A stretch of DNA of 64,000 nt from Pusillimonas sp. T2. Its GTDB lineage: Bacteria > Pseudomonadota > Gammaproteobacteria > Burkholderiales > Burkholderiaceae_B. Below, piece after piece: positions 16,374-24,761 of the stretch. Each line of letters starts with the position of its first letter. Within the stretch, counting starts at the first letter, position 1. The notes under the pieces are model-generated. The model was not told where the DNA came from. It worked only from the letters and a program-made list of their open reading frames with translations, and made no database searches. The translations under genes and the position numbers were made by a program. The stretch spans positions 300,783 to 364,782 of the forward strand of contig NZ_NIQA01000002.1 of the NCBI RefSeq assembly GCF_002236805.1, in the 5' to 3' direction.

Positions 16374-18160
16374 AAATAAATGCTGTCGCCGCCACTGTCC
16401 AGCGAACGCTTCATGGCAAAGTAGGTTTCGAGCACCGACGACTTGTACACAACACCCAACAACTTGGGCTGGTCGCCCCGGGTGACCACCGGCAAGCGCT
16501 CCCCCAAAAAATTCACGAACAGTTCCTGCGCCTCATCCAGGCTCATGTCGGGGTGCGCTGGTTTGACGAAATCCAGGCGCAGCACATCGCCAGCCGTCGT
16601 CTCGCTGACGTCACTCTGAGTGCGTAGCAAATTGGTCAGGTCTTGCTGGGCAATAACCCCCTGAAACACGCTGTCTTCGTCAACCACATAAACATAACGC
16701 ACCGGGTAGTCGTTAAACATTTGCAGGGCAACCGATACCGGCGTGGGCGTGGACACCACCGTCACCGCCGGCTTGACCAAATCACCCAACAACGTATTAC
16801 GTAGACGGTTGCGCAGCAACACGTCACGCTCACGCGTCAGGGTCACTTCGTAAATGGCGACTTCGGCAATGGCACGCGCAACAAAATAGGCCACCACACT
16901 GGCCAGCATCAGCGGCAACACCAGCGTAAAGCTATGCGTCATTTCGAAGATCATCAGGACGGCCATGAGCGGCGCCCCAGTACCTGCCGACAAGAACGCC
17001 CCCATGCCTACCGCCGTATATAGATAAGGCGACAATGCCAACGACGGGGCTACCCAAGCCAATACTTGGCCAAACAAAGTGCCGACAGCGGCGCCCACAA
17101 AAATGGTAGGCGTAAAAACCCCGCCGACAGCGCCTGAGCCCACCGTAAAAGCAGTGGCCAACAACTTGAACACGATGATAAACAACACCGCATACCAGGG
17201 CCAAGGCGTGTTTAGCAGCGATGACACAACACTGTAGCCGTTGCCCGATACCGCGGGCAAAAACACCAGCAACATCCCCAGCAAGGCGCCGCCCAGGGCT
17301 AGGCGCAACGGTAAAGCCAGGCCGGTGCGCTTAAACAGCGAGCGCGAAAAATCGAGGCCTTTTAAAAAATAAGGTGCCGCAACCCCCGACAGCACACCCA
17401 GCAACAACAGGGGTAAGACCGTCACGGCATCGACCATGGGCAAATCGGGCACCGTATAGCTGACTTTGTGATTGGCCAACGTAGACACCGTCAGGCTAGA
17501 CACCCCGGCAGCAATCAGCAACGGGCCAACCGTTTGGATAGCCATGGTGCCCAAAACAATTTCAGCCACAAAAAGCGCGCCAGCAATGGGCGCACCGTAG
17601 GCCGCAGCCACCCCTGCGGCTGCGCCGCAAGCCACGATAAGACGCAGACGAGAGCGGTTGAAAGAAAAGAACCGGCCCAGAATGGAAGCACCCATCGCCC
17701 CCAAGTGCACCATTGCCCCTTCACGACCAATCGAGCCGCCGGAAGCCACCGAAAACAGGGATGAGACAGAACGCAGCAACCCTTCACGTACGGACAGCTG
17801 CCCATCGCCAATTGCGACAGACTCCATGTAGTCGGAAGGTTTGTTATTGCCGTAACGACCGGCACAGACCAGCAAAATACCGGCAACCAGACCGCCAAAC
17901 ACGGGGGCCAGCAAGCGACCCCACCACGGCAAGGCGTGGATTACATCTTCGACAGCCCCCTGTTGGCCGAAGAACGTACGCTGAAAAATGTGAATGCCTT
18001 CGTAGAAAGCCATGGTGGCCAGCGCCCCAAGGACACCGGCCACCATGGCCCATACCAGCATCGCAGGCTGTTGGGACAACCAGCGATAGCCTTGCAAACG
18101 GCGCTGTGACGCCACGGGCAAGGCAACCAGACCTGCCCAGAAGCGACGAAGCATGCCCAT
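16370..18160 (-). CDS. ClC-family chloride channel/exchanger with CBS pair
   Basis: This 596-residue ClC protein has conserved GREGAMVHLGA, which carries the gating glutamate, and GGVFTPTIFVGA. The first anion motif is atypical: VAIGDGQLS where many members have GSGIPE. A CBS pair forms the C-terminal ~150 residues (about 445-590) and may sense nucleotides. With the gating Glu present it is more likely a Cl-/H+ exchanger than a passive channel. It lies 9 bp downstream of the PEPCK gene on the same strand and may be cotranscribed with it. The changed first motif suggests altered anion preference. Confidence 0.85.
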   Translation of the reverse strand: MGMLRRFWAGLVALPVASQRRLQGYRWLSQQPAMLVWAMVAGVLGALATMAFYEGIHIFQRTFFGQQGAVEDVIHALPWWGRLLAPVFGGLVAGILLVCAGRYGNNKPSDYMESVAIGDGQLSVREGLLRSVSSLFSVASGGSIGREGAMVHLGAMGASILGRFFSFNRSRLRLIVACGAAAGVAAAYGAPIAGALFVAEIVLGTMAIQTVGPLLIAAGVSSLTVSTLANHKVSYTVPDLPMVDAVTVLPLLLLGVLSGVAAPYFLKGLDFSRSLFKRTGLALPLRLALGGALLGMLLVFLPAVSGNGYSVVSSLLNTPWPWYAVLFIIVFKLLATAFTVGSGAVGGVFTPTIFVGAAVGTLFGQVLAWVAPSLALSPYLYTAVGMGAFLSAGTGAPLMAVLMIFEMTHSFTLVLPLMLASVVAYFVARAIAEVAIYEVTLTRERDVLLRNRLRNTLLGDLVKPAVTVVSTPTPVSVALQMFNDYPVRYVYVVDEDSVFQGVIAQQDLTNLLRTQSDVSETTAGDVLRLDFVKPAHPDMSLDEAQELFVNFLGERLPVVTRGDQPKLLGVVYKSSVLETYFAMKRSLDSGGDSIYF

Positions 18161-18169
18161 TGACGCTGC

Positions 18170-20014
18170 TTAAGCCTGCAGACGAATCGTCAGTTGACTG
18201 TGGTGCCGGGGCAGTGCTTCGGGCAAACCGTGACTCAGCTTTTCGAAGAGCTCGGCATGTAGTTCAAGCTCTTTTTTCCAGGCAGCATGATCGACAGCCG
18301 TAATCCGCTCGAACAGGTCGACCGTAAACTCAAGGCCTTCCCAATTAAGGTCATCGTAGCGGGGGGTAATGCCCAGCAAGTGCTCTTGCCCGTCGGCCTG
18401 GCCCTGGATACGTTCGAGCATCCATTTAAGAACACGCATGTTCTCACCGAAACCTGGCCAGATGAACTTGCCGTTGTCGTCGGTCTGGAACCAGTTGACG
18501 CAGAAAATACGAGGCAAGGTTGCATTGGCTTGCTCGAGGCGCTCGCCCATATTTAGCCAGTGCTCGAAGTAGGCGCTCATGTTGTAACCGCAGAACGGCA
18601 ACATGGCGAACGGGTCTCGGCGCACGACGCCCTGTTGCCCGACAGCGGCTGCAGTAGTTTCGGAACCCAGCGTAGCCGCCATGTAAACACCTTCGAGCCA
18701 ATTACGCGCCTCGGTAACCAAAGGCACTGTGTCGGAGCGACGGCCACCAAAGATAAAGGCATCGATAGGCACACCGGCAGGGTTGTCCCAGTCGGGGTCG
18801 ATAACCGGGTTTTGGTCGGCGGCCACCGTAAAGCGGGCGTTAGGGTGGGCTGCCTTGCGACCGCAGTCGGGCGTCCAATCTTTGCCCTGCCAGTCAACCA
18901 GGTGGCTAGGTGCCGGGCCCATGCCCTCCCACCAGACATCGCCGTCGTCTGTTAACGCGACGTTGGTGAACAGCACGTTTTCGCGCAGCGTGGCCATACA
19001 GTTGTAGTTGGTTTTTTCGTTGGTGCCGGGCGCAACACCAAAATAGCCGGCCTCGGGGTTGATGGCATACAAGCGGCCATCGGCACCGGGTTTGATCCAG
19101 GCAATGTCGTCGCCAATGGTGGTGACCTTCCAGCCGGGCAGTGCCGCGGGCGGGATCAGCATGGCGAAATTGGTTTTACCGCATGCCGACGGGAACGCGG
19201 CCGCGACGTGCATTTTTTTGCCTTCGGGCGACGTAACGCCCAGAATCAGCATGTGCTCGGCCATCCAGCCCTGGTCGTTGCCCATGGCCGATGCAATACG
19301 CAAGGCCAGGCATTTTTTACCCAGTAGCGCGTTACCGCCGTAGCCCGAACCAAACGACCAGATTTCGCGGGTTTCGGGGTAATGAACAATGTACTTTGTG
19401 CTGTTGCAGGGCCAAGCGACATCAGCCTGCCCCTGGGCCAGCGGCATGCCCACCGAATGCACACAGGGCACGTAACTGCCATCGGTGCCCAGAACGTCGT
19501 AAACCTTACGGCCCATACGGGTCATGATGCGCATGTTGACAACAACGTAAGGCGAGTCGGAGAGCTCGACACCAATATGGGCAATGGGCGAACCCAACGG
19601 CCCCATGGAAAAGGGAATGACATACATGGTGCGGCCACGCATGCAACCCTCGAAGAGGCCGTTAAGCGTTTGCCGCATTTGGGCCGGGTCCATCCAGTTG
19701 TTGGTGGGGCCAGCGTCTTCTTGCTTTTGCGAACAAATAAACGTACGGTCTTCGACACGGGCCACGTCGGACGGATCGGACCAGGCCAAATACGAATTGG
19801 GGCGCTTTTCGGGGTTGAGGCGCCGCAAGGTGCCGCCCTCGACCATCATGTTGCACAGACGGTCGTACTCTTCTTGCGAGCCATCGCACCATTCGATGCG
19901 ATCGGGTTGAGTCAGTGCTGCGACTTCAGCAACCCATGCTTTCAGGCGCTCGTGGCGCACCCATTCGGGGGCGTTGATGTCAGTAGTAAGTTTGCCGTCG
20001 GTAGCAGCGCTCAT
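18170..20014 (-). CDS. pckG: Phosphoenolpyruvate carboxykinase (GTP)
   Basis: This 614-residue protein has the full length of GTP-dependent PEPCK. The nucleotide loop [10 protein letters not shown] (about 274-283) contains the family's reactive Cys278. The substrate regions GPTNNWMDP and [13 protein letters not shown] are clear. It converts oxaloacetate and GTP to PEP, CO2 and GDP, the entry step of gluconeogenesis. That suits an organism living on aromatics and organic acids. The gene is transcribed away from the MarR-controlled operon, with 178 bp between the two starts. No regulatory site for it is recognised in that gap. Confidence 0.96.
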   Translation of the reverse strand: MSAATDGKLTTDINAPEWVRHERLKAWVAEVAALTQPDRIEWCDGSQEEYDRLCNMMVEGGTLRRLNPEKRPNSYLAWSDPSDVARVEDRTFICSQKQEDAGPTNNWMDPAQMRQTLNGLFEGCMRGRTMYVIPFSMGPLGSPIAHIGVELSDSPYVVVNMRIMTRMGRKVYDVLGTDGSYVPCVHSVGMPLAQGQADVAWPCNSTKYIVHYPETREIWSFGSGYGGNALLGKKCLALRIASAMGNDQGWMAEHMLILGVTSPEGKKMHVAAAFPSACGKTNFAMLIPPAALPGWKVTTIGDDIAWIKPGADGRLYAINPEAGYFGVAPGTNEKTNYNCMATLRENVLFTNVALTDDGDVWWEGMGPAPSHLVDWQGKDWTPDCGRKAAHPNARFTVAADQNPVIDPDWDNPAGVPIDAFIFGGRRSDTVPLVTEARNWLEGVYMAATLGSETTAAAVGQQGVVRRDPFAMLPFCGYNMSAYFEHWLNMGERLEQANATLPRIFCVNWFQTDDNGKFIWPGFGENMRVLKWMLERIQGQADGQEHLLGITPRYDDLNWEGLEFTVDLFERITAVDHAAWKKELELHAELFEKLSHGLPEALPRHHSQLTIRLQA

Positions 20015-20127
20015 AAGCCAAGGTCTCCGGGAAAACAGGGCACACCAATGCCCTCAAATAATCGTGGTCAGTAAATAGACCGGGCCATTTTATTACCATT
20101 TCGCGACAGCGCATACTGGCCATAAAC

Positions 20128-20156
20128 TTGACACCTTAGTAAGGCATATTTACTAT
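20128..20156 (+). promoter_or_regulatory. Sigma70 promoter with embedded MarR-type operator 1
   Basis: A consensus TTGACA (20128-20133) and TACTAT (20151-20156) are separated by exactly 17 bp. The imperfect palindrome TAGTAAG-GCATA-TTTACTA (20137-20155) fills the spacer and overlaps the -10 element. The same motif with perfect arms recurs upstream of the FAD monooxygenase. Binding by the MarR protein encoded downstream would block polymerase; this is inferred from position and repetition. Confidence 0.8.
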
Positions 20157-20192
20157 CAGTGCACACAAAAACACAACCACCGGAGGCACTCC

Positions 20193-21386
20193 ATGCAGAT
20201 GACTAAATTCCTTAAACGCAGTCTCGTTGCGCTGTCCATCGCCTCGATGGGCACTGTGGCGCACGCCGCTGAAGACCTGAAAATCGGCTTCATCCTGCCT
20301 ATGTCCGGCCCCTTCTCTTCTTATGGCCAACAAATTCTTAACGGCGCCAAAGTGTATATGGCACAGCACGGCGACACCGTCGCCGGCCGTAAAGTCGTCA
20401 TCGAAGTCAAAGACGACACTGGCGTCGCGCCCGAAGTCAGCAAACGCGCCGCTCAAGAATTCGTTGTGCAAGACAAGGTCGACATTCTGGCCGGCTTCGG
20501 CCTGACCCCGTCGGCATTTGCCGTGGCGCCCATCGCAAGCCAGTCCAAAACACCGATGATCGTTCTCAATGCCGCCACTTCGTCCATTACAGAACGTTCC
20601 CCCTATATTGTTCGCACCTCGATGACCCTGCCGCAAACCACGGCGCCTATGGCCCAGTGGGCCGCCAAGAACGGCATCAAAAAGGTCTACACGGTGGTGG
20701 CTGACTTCGGCCCGGGTCACGATGCTGAAAAGCAGTTCACCAAAACCTTCACCGAAAACGGCGGCGAAATCGTCGGTCAGGTCCGCACACCATTGGCGAA
20801 CCCCGACTTTTCCCCCTTCCTGGCACGCGTCAAAGACAGCGGTGCTGATGCGGTCTTCCTGTTTGTGCCCGCCGGCGAACAGGGCGTGTCTTTCCTTAAG
20901 GGCTACAAACAACGTGGCCTCGACAAGGCCGGCATCAAACTTATTGCCCCGGGCGACCTGACCGACGAAGACGTCCTCGACGCCATGGGCGACGAATCCA
21001 TCGGCGCAATCACCTCGATGCAGTACGCCGAAGCCCACGACTCTGACTTGAACCGCAAGTACACGCAAGACTATTACAAGGCCAACCCTAACAAACGCCC
21101 TAACTTCATGTCGGTTGCCGGTTACGACGGCATGAAGCTGATTTACAGCGTGCTTGAAAAAACCAAAGGCGACGCAAGCGGTGACGCGTTTGTCGCAGCT
21201 GCCAAAGGCATGAGCTGGGAAAGCCCGCGCGGCCCAATCACCATCGACCCCGAAACACGCGACATTATTCAAAACATTTACATTCGCGAAGTTAAAAAGG
21301 TCGACGGCAAGCTTCAAAACGTCGAATTCGACGTAGTCGAACAGCTTAAAGACCCTGGCAAGGCCGCTGCTGCAGCCGCCAAGTAA
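20193..21386 (+). CDS. Periplasmic branched-chain-type ABC substrate-binding protein
   Basis: This 397-residue protein has a Sec signal peptide (KFLKRSLVALSIASMGTVAHA, cleavage after about residue 25) and a Leu/Ile/Val-type periplasmic binding fold beginning LKIGFILPMSGPFSSYGQQ. Such proteins in Burkholderiales often bind aromatic acids or other organic acids rather than amino acids. No permease or ATPase gene is adjacent, so it is an orphan that must share a transporter encoded elsewhere or act in sensing. It is the first gene after MarR operator 1 and lies 2 bp before the marR gene. A GGAGG ribosome site precedes the start. Confidence 0.88.
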   Translation: MQMTKFLKRSLVALSIASMGTVAHAAEDLKIGFILPMSGPFSSYGQQILNGAKVYMAQHGDTVAGRKVVIEVKDDTGVAPEVSKRAAQEFVVQDKVDILAGFGLTPSAFAVAPIASQSKTPMIVLNAATSSITERSPYIVRTSMTLPQTTAPMAQWAAKNGIKKVYTVVADFGPGHDAEKQFTKTFTENGGEIVGQVRTPLANPDFSPFLARVKDSGADAVFLFVPAGEQGVSFLKGYKQRGLDKAGIKLIAPGDLTDEDVLDAMGDESIGAITSMQYAEAHDSDLNRKYTQDYYKANPNKRPNFMSVAGYDGMKLIYSVLEKTKGDASGDAFVAAAKGMSWESPRGPITIDPETRDIIQNIYIREVKKVDGKLQNVEFDVVEQLKDPGKAAAAAAK

Positions 21387-21388
21387 CT

Positions 21389-21838
21389 ATGTCTGAAGGC
21401 GATTTGCACAACGACCTGTGGCGTCATCAAAATGTAGGTCGCCTGCTGAACAACGCCATTACCCGGCTTGAACACCGCGTACTGGACGAAATGCGAAAGG
21501 CCGGCCACGGCGGCCTTTCGCTCAGCCACATCACCATTACCCGGAACCTCGACCTGACCGGCACACGAGCCACCGAGCTGGCCCGTCGCGCCGACATCAC
21601 CAAGCAATCGGCCGGCGAACTGATTGCCCAACTAGAAACACTGGGCTTGGTCGAGCGCCTGCCCGACCCCGAAGACCGCCGGGCAAAAATTGTTTGCTTT
21701 ACGCCCGCGGGGCTGGCCTGGTTGACTGCCTTCAAGCATGCCCTTGAAATCGCCGAGCAAGAAATGGCCCAAGAAATTGGAGCCGCCTCATTTGCGCAAT
21801 TACGCAAGGCCTTAAGTCGGTACAACCAGGGCCGCTGA
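21389..21838 (+). CDS. MarR-family transcriptional regulator
   Basis: This 149-residue regulator is a MarR winged helix: dimer helices at both ends, recognition helix in ATELARRADITKQSAGELI, and the wing DPEDRRAK. It follows the binding-protein gene by 2 bp, so it is expressed from the promoter holding operator 1 and probably represses itself. A second copy of the palindrome controls the downstream monooxygenase and maleylacetate reductase genes. The likely inducer is an aromatic substrate or an intermediate of that pathway. Confidence 0.88.
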   Translation: MSEGDLHNDLWRHQNVGRLLNNAITRLEHRVLDEMRKAGHGGLSLSHITITRNLDLTGTRATELARRADITKQSAGELIAQLETLGLVERLPDPEDRRAKIVCFTPAGLAWLTAFKHALEIAEQEMAQEIGAASFAQLRKALSRYNQGR

Positions 21839-21898
21839 TTCGCGCTGCCTTTCGCGCACCTCACTGACACAACGACACAAGATCATCAGTCCTGCCTG

Positions 21899-21927
21899 TT
21901 GACAAATTAGTAAGGCAAACTTACTAT
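21899..21927 (+). promoter_or_regulatory. Sigma70 promoter with embedded MarR-type operator 2
   Basis: TTGACA (21899-21904), a 17-bp spacer and TACTAT (21922-21927) repeat the architecture of the promoter at 20128. The palindrome TAGTAAG-GCAAA-CTTACTA (21908-21926) has perfect 7-bp arms. Because an ATG at 21926 overlaps the -10 box, translation cannot start there. This fixes the monooxygenase start at 21998, with a leader of about 64 nt. Confidence 0.82.
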
Positions 21928-21997
21928 GTCGCATAGCCGTGCCAATGCCGATTTCGATGGCACACAAATAACCCAACGACCTACTGGTGAACCCGAT

Positions 21998-23653
21998 ATG
22001 ACTTTACCCAGCATAACTTCTGTCATGATTGTGGGCGGTGGCCCATGCGGCCTGATGCTGGCCAACGAGCTGGGCCGGCGTGGCGTCAGTGCGGTACTGA
22101 TCGACGAGAAAGCCAGTACGGCTTTCAACCCCCAGGCCAACGCCACCCAGGCGCGCACAATGGAGCACTATCGGCGACTGGGTTTCGCACACGAAATCCG
22201 CGACTTGGGCTTGCCCTCTGATTTCCCCACCGACATTGCTTACTTCACGCGTTACGCCACCCACGAGTTGGCGCGCTTTCAGCTACCCTCGGCTGCCGAA
22301 GCCAAGAAGAAGATCCATTCTTTATCTGGGTCGTGGAGCGCGGCCGAACTACCTCACCGTATCTCGCAAAAATACGTTGAACAGGTACTGCACAAACACG
22401 CCGAGAAACTGCCGGGCATATCTATTAATTTTGGCTGGCGCATGCTGGCGTTTCGCGACTTGGGCGACCATGTCGAGGTAGACGTTGAGTGCGTGGCCGA
22501 TGGCAAGCAACAAACCATTACCGCCGACTACATGCTGGGCGCCGACGGCCCCCGCAGCAAAACCCGCGAAACCCTGGGCTATCGCTACAGCGGCGAAACG
22601 GGCGTTGTGCGCGACTTCATGGGCGGACGTATGTATGCCATTTACGCACGTTGCCCCGCCTTTTACGACGAAGTCCCACACCCCCCGGCCTGGATGAACG
22701 TCTGCTTCAACGGCGAGCGTCGCGCTTTTATGGCGGCTGTCGACGGCAAGGGCGAGTTTGCCTTCCACACCCAACTCAAGCCGCACGAATCCGAAGACAA
22801 CATCACAGAAGCCGACGCGCGGCGCATGTTCCAAATGGCCGTCGGCAAACCTGTTGAAGTCGAAATTTTGTCGCACGGTGCCTGGACGGCAGGCCATGCG
22901 CTGGTGGCCGACCACATGCAAAAGGGCCGTGTTTTTATCGGCGGCGATGCAGCACACCTGTTCACCCCGACGGGCGGACTGGGCTACAACACGGCTGTTG
23001 AAGACGCCGTTAACCTGGCGTGGAAACTAGCGGCCGTTCTCAAAGGGCTGGCCTCACCCGCCTTGCTTGAGACCTATGAAACCGAACGCCGGCCACTGGC
23101 TGTGCGCAACACGGGTTACGCCCGGACATTCGCCGACTCATTAGGGCTCTACACACCTGTCCCGGAAATTGAAGACGACAGCGAAGCCGGCCAAAAGGCG
23201 CGCGATGCCGCCGGTGCTTATCTTGCCGGACACGGCCGGGCCGAATTCAATATCCCCGGCATCACTTTTGGCGGCCGTTACGACGGATCGGCGGCGATTG
23301 TGTCCGACGGCACGCAACCACCACCCGACGCCGCCAACGAATACACGGCCACAGCCTGCCCCGGCGGCCGCCCGCCCCATTGCTGGCTTTCCGAAACCAC
23401 CTCGCTGTACGATACCTTCGGATTTGAATGGACCTTGCTGTGCATGAGCCCGGACCAAGCCAGCACACAGGACATCGAGCAACATGCGCAAAAGCGCGGT
23501 CTTGATCTTAAAATTGTGCACGCGCCACAAGCCCGCGCCCTGTATGACGCCGACTTTGCCCTGATCCGGCCCGACCAGATCGTGGCATGGCGTGGCAGCA
23601 GTGTCGACCGCGCCGGCAAGGCTCTGGCGCAAATACTGGGTTACAACGTTTAA
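21998..23653 (+). CDS. FAD-dependent phenolic monooxygenase
   Basis: This 551-residue flavoprotein is of the p-hydroxybenzoate hydroxylase fold: GGGPCG Rossmann motif near residue 12, DG motif GADGPRSKTRE, and second FAD motif GGDAAHLFTPTGGLGYN followed by VEDAVNLAWKLAAVLKG. The C-terminal ~130 residues are the thioredoxin-like tail of phenol-hydroxylase-type members. The next gene encodes maleylacetate reductase, so its role may be ring hydroxylation towards hydroxyquinol (as for resorcinol-type substrates); this is inferred. No hydroxyquinol 1,2-dioxygenase is in the window. The start was set by the promoter, whose -10 covers the upstream ATG. Confidence 0.85.
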   Translation: MTLPSITSVMIVGGGPCGLMLANELGRRGVSAVLIDEKASTAFNPQANATQARTMEHYRRLGFAHEIRDLGLPSDFPTDIAYFTRYATHELARFQLPSAAEAKKKIHSLSGSWSAAELPHRISQKYVEQVLHKHAEKLPGISINFGWRMLAFRDLGDHVEVDVECVADGKQQTITADYMLGADGPRSKTRETLGYRYSGETGVVRDFMGGRMYAIYARCPAFYDEVPHPPAWMNVCFNGERRAFMAAVDGKGEFAFHTQLKPHESEDNITEADARRMFQMAVGKPVEVEILSHGAWTAGHALVADHMQKGRVFIGGDAAHLFTPTGGLGYNTAVEDAVNLAWKLAAVLKGLASPALLETYETERRPLAVRNTGYARTFADSLGLYTPVPEIEDDSEAGQKARDAAGAYLAGHGRAEFNIPGITFGGRYDGSAAIVSDGTQPPPDAANEYTATACPGGRPPHCWLSETTSLYDTFGFEWTLLCMSPDQASTQDIEQHAQKRGLDLKIVHAPQARALYDADFALIRPDQIVAWRGSSVDRAGKALAQILGYNV

Positions 23654-23681
23654 AAAGCAAACTTGCCGGGGACTCCAACAC

Positions 23682-24746
23682 ATGCAAACCGACTTTATCT
23701 ACGAAGCCCTGCCCACCCGCGTGGTTTTTGGCGAAGGCAAACTCGACCAATTACTGCCAGAAATAGAACGACTGGGTGCAAAGCGCGCATTGGTACTGTC
23801 GACCCCGCAGCAAGAAGCCTGGGCACAGCAAATTTCTGAAAGTCTGGGCGCGGCCAGCGCCGGCGTCTTTGCAGGCGCTGCCATGCATACACCGGTAAGC
23901 GTCACGTTAACGGCCATGGAGCACGTCAAAGCCAGCGGCGCCGACTGCCTCGTTGCCCTGGGCGGCGGATCTACCATTGGCCTGGCCAAAGCCATTGCCG
24001 TGCGTACCGGGTTGCCGCAAATCGCCGTACCCACCACCTACGCCGGCTCAGAAATGACGCCCATTCTGGGGCAAACCGAAAACGGCATAAAAACCACCAT
24101 ACGCCAGCCGGTCATACAACCCAAAGCCGTAATTTACGACGTTAACCTCACACTGACACTGCCTGTAGGCATGTCGGCCACCAGTGGGCTAAACGCTATG
24201 GCGCATGCCGTCGAAGGCCTTTACGCCCAAGACCGCAACCCTATTATTTCGCTGATCGCCGAAGACGGCATCCGGGCCATGGCGTATGCGCTGCCCATTA
24301 TTGCTCAATCGCCGCAAGACAAAGAAGCCCGACTACAAGCCCAGTACGGCGCGTGGCTGTGCGGGATTTGCCTAGGGTCGGCCGGCATGGCACTGCATCA
24401 CAAGCTGTGCCATGTACTGGGGGGGTCATTTGACTTGCCACACGCCGAAACCCACGCCATTATGCTGCCGCACACCGCTGCCTATAACACGCCAAACGCG
24501 GGCGAGGCCATGTCGCGCGCCGCACGGGCGCTCGGTACCGACGACGCTGGTCAGGGGCTTTGGCAGTTGGCTAAAAACATTAATGCGCCCATGGCGCTCA
24601 AAGACATCGGCATGGCCCAGGCAGACATCGAAAAAGCGCTGGACATCGCCCTGAAAAACCCCTACTGGAACCCCCGCCCCCTTGAAGCCAACAGCCTGCG
24701 CGGCCTGCTGCAGAGAGCCTGGGCGGGCGAGCCGCCCCAACCTTAA
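23682..24746 (+). CDS. Maleylacetate reductase
   Basis: This 354-residue protein belongs to the group III alcohol dehydrogenase superfamily and specifically resembles maleylacetate reductases. Supporting features are the short length, the start FIYEALPTRVVFGEGKL, the nucleotide loop LGGGSTIGLAKA, PTTYAGSEMTP, and HHKLCHVLGG with HAETHAIMLPH. It reduces maleylacetate to 3-oxoadipate with NAD(P)H, the step that leads hydroxyquinol-type degradation into central metabolism. It starts 28 bp after the FAD monooxygenase gene and shares its MarR-type promoter. ATG 23682 was chosen because the upstream frame lies inside the monooxygenase gene. Confidence 0.88.
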   Translation: MQTDFIYEALPTRVVFGEGKLDQLLPEIERLGAKRALVLSTPQQEAWAQQISESLGAASAGVFAGAAMHTPVSVTLTAMEHVKASGADCLVALGGGSTIGLAKAIAVRTGLPQIAVPTTYAGSEMTPILGQTENGIKTTIRQPVIQPKAVIYDVNLTLTLPVGMSATSGLNAMAHAVEGLYAQDRNPIISLIAEDGIRAMAYALPIIAQSPQDKEARLQAQYGAWLCGICLGSAGMALHHKLCHVLGGSFDLPHAETHAIMLPHTAAYNTPNAGEAMSRAARALGTDDAGQGLWQLAKNINAPMALKDIGMAQADIEKALDIALKNPYWNPRPLEANSLRGLLQRAWAGEPPQP

Positions 24747-24761
24747 AAACGCCGCGCCCCA

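Noticed and set aside
19382-20074. 230-codon plus-strand frame opposite PEPCK
   Set aside because: It lies wholly against a highly conserved enzyme and reads like a complementary-strand artefact.
21926-21997. In-frame ATG at 21926 as start of the FAD monooxygenase
   Set aside because: It overlaps the -10 box of the promoter at 21899-21927, so it cannot be inside the transcript; ATG 21998 is used.
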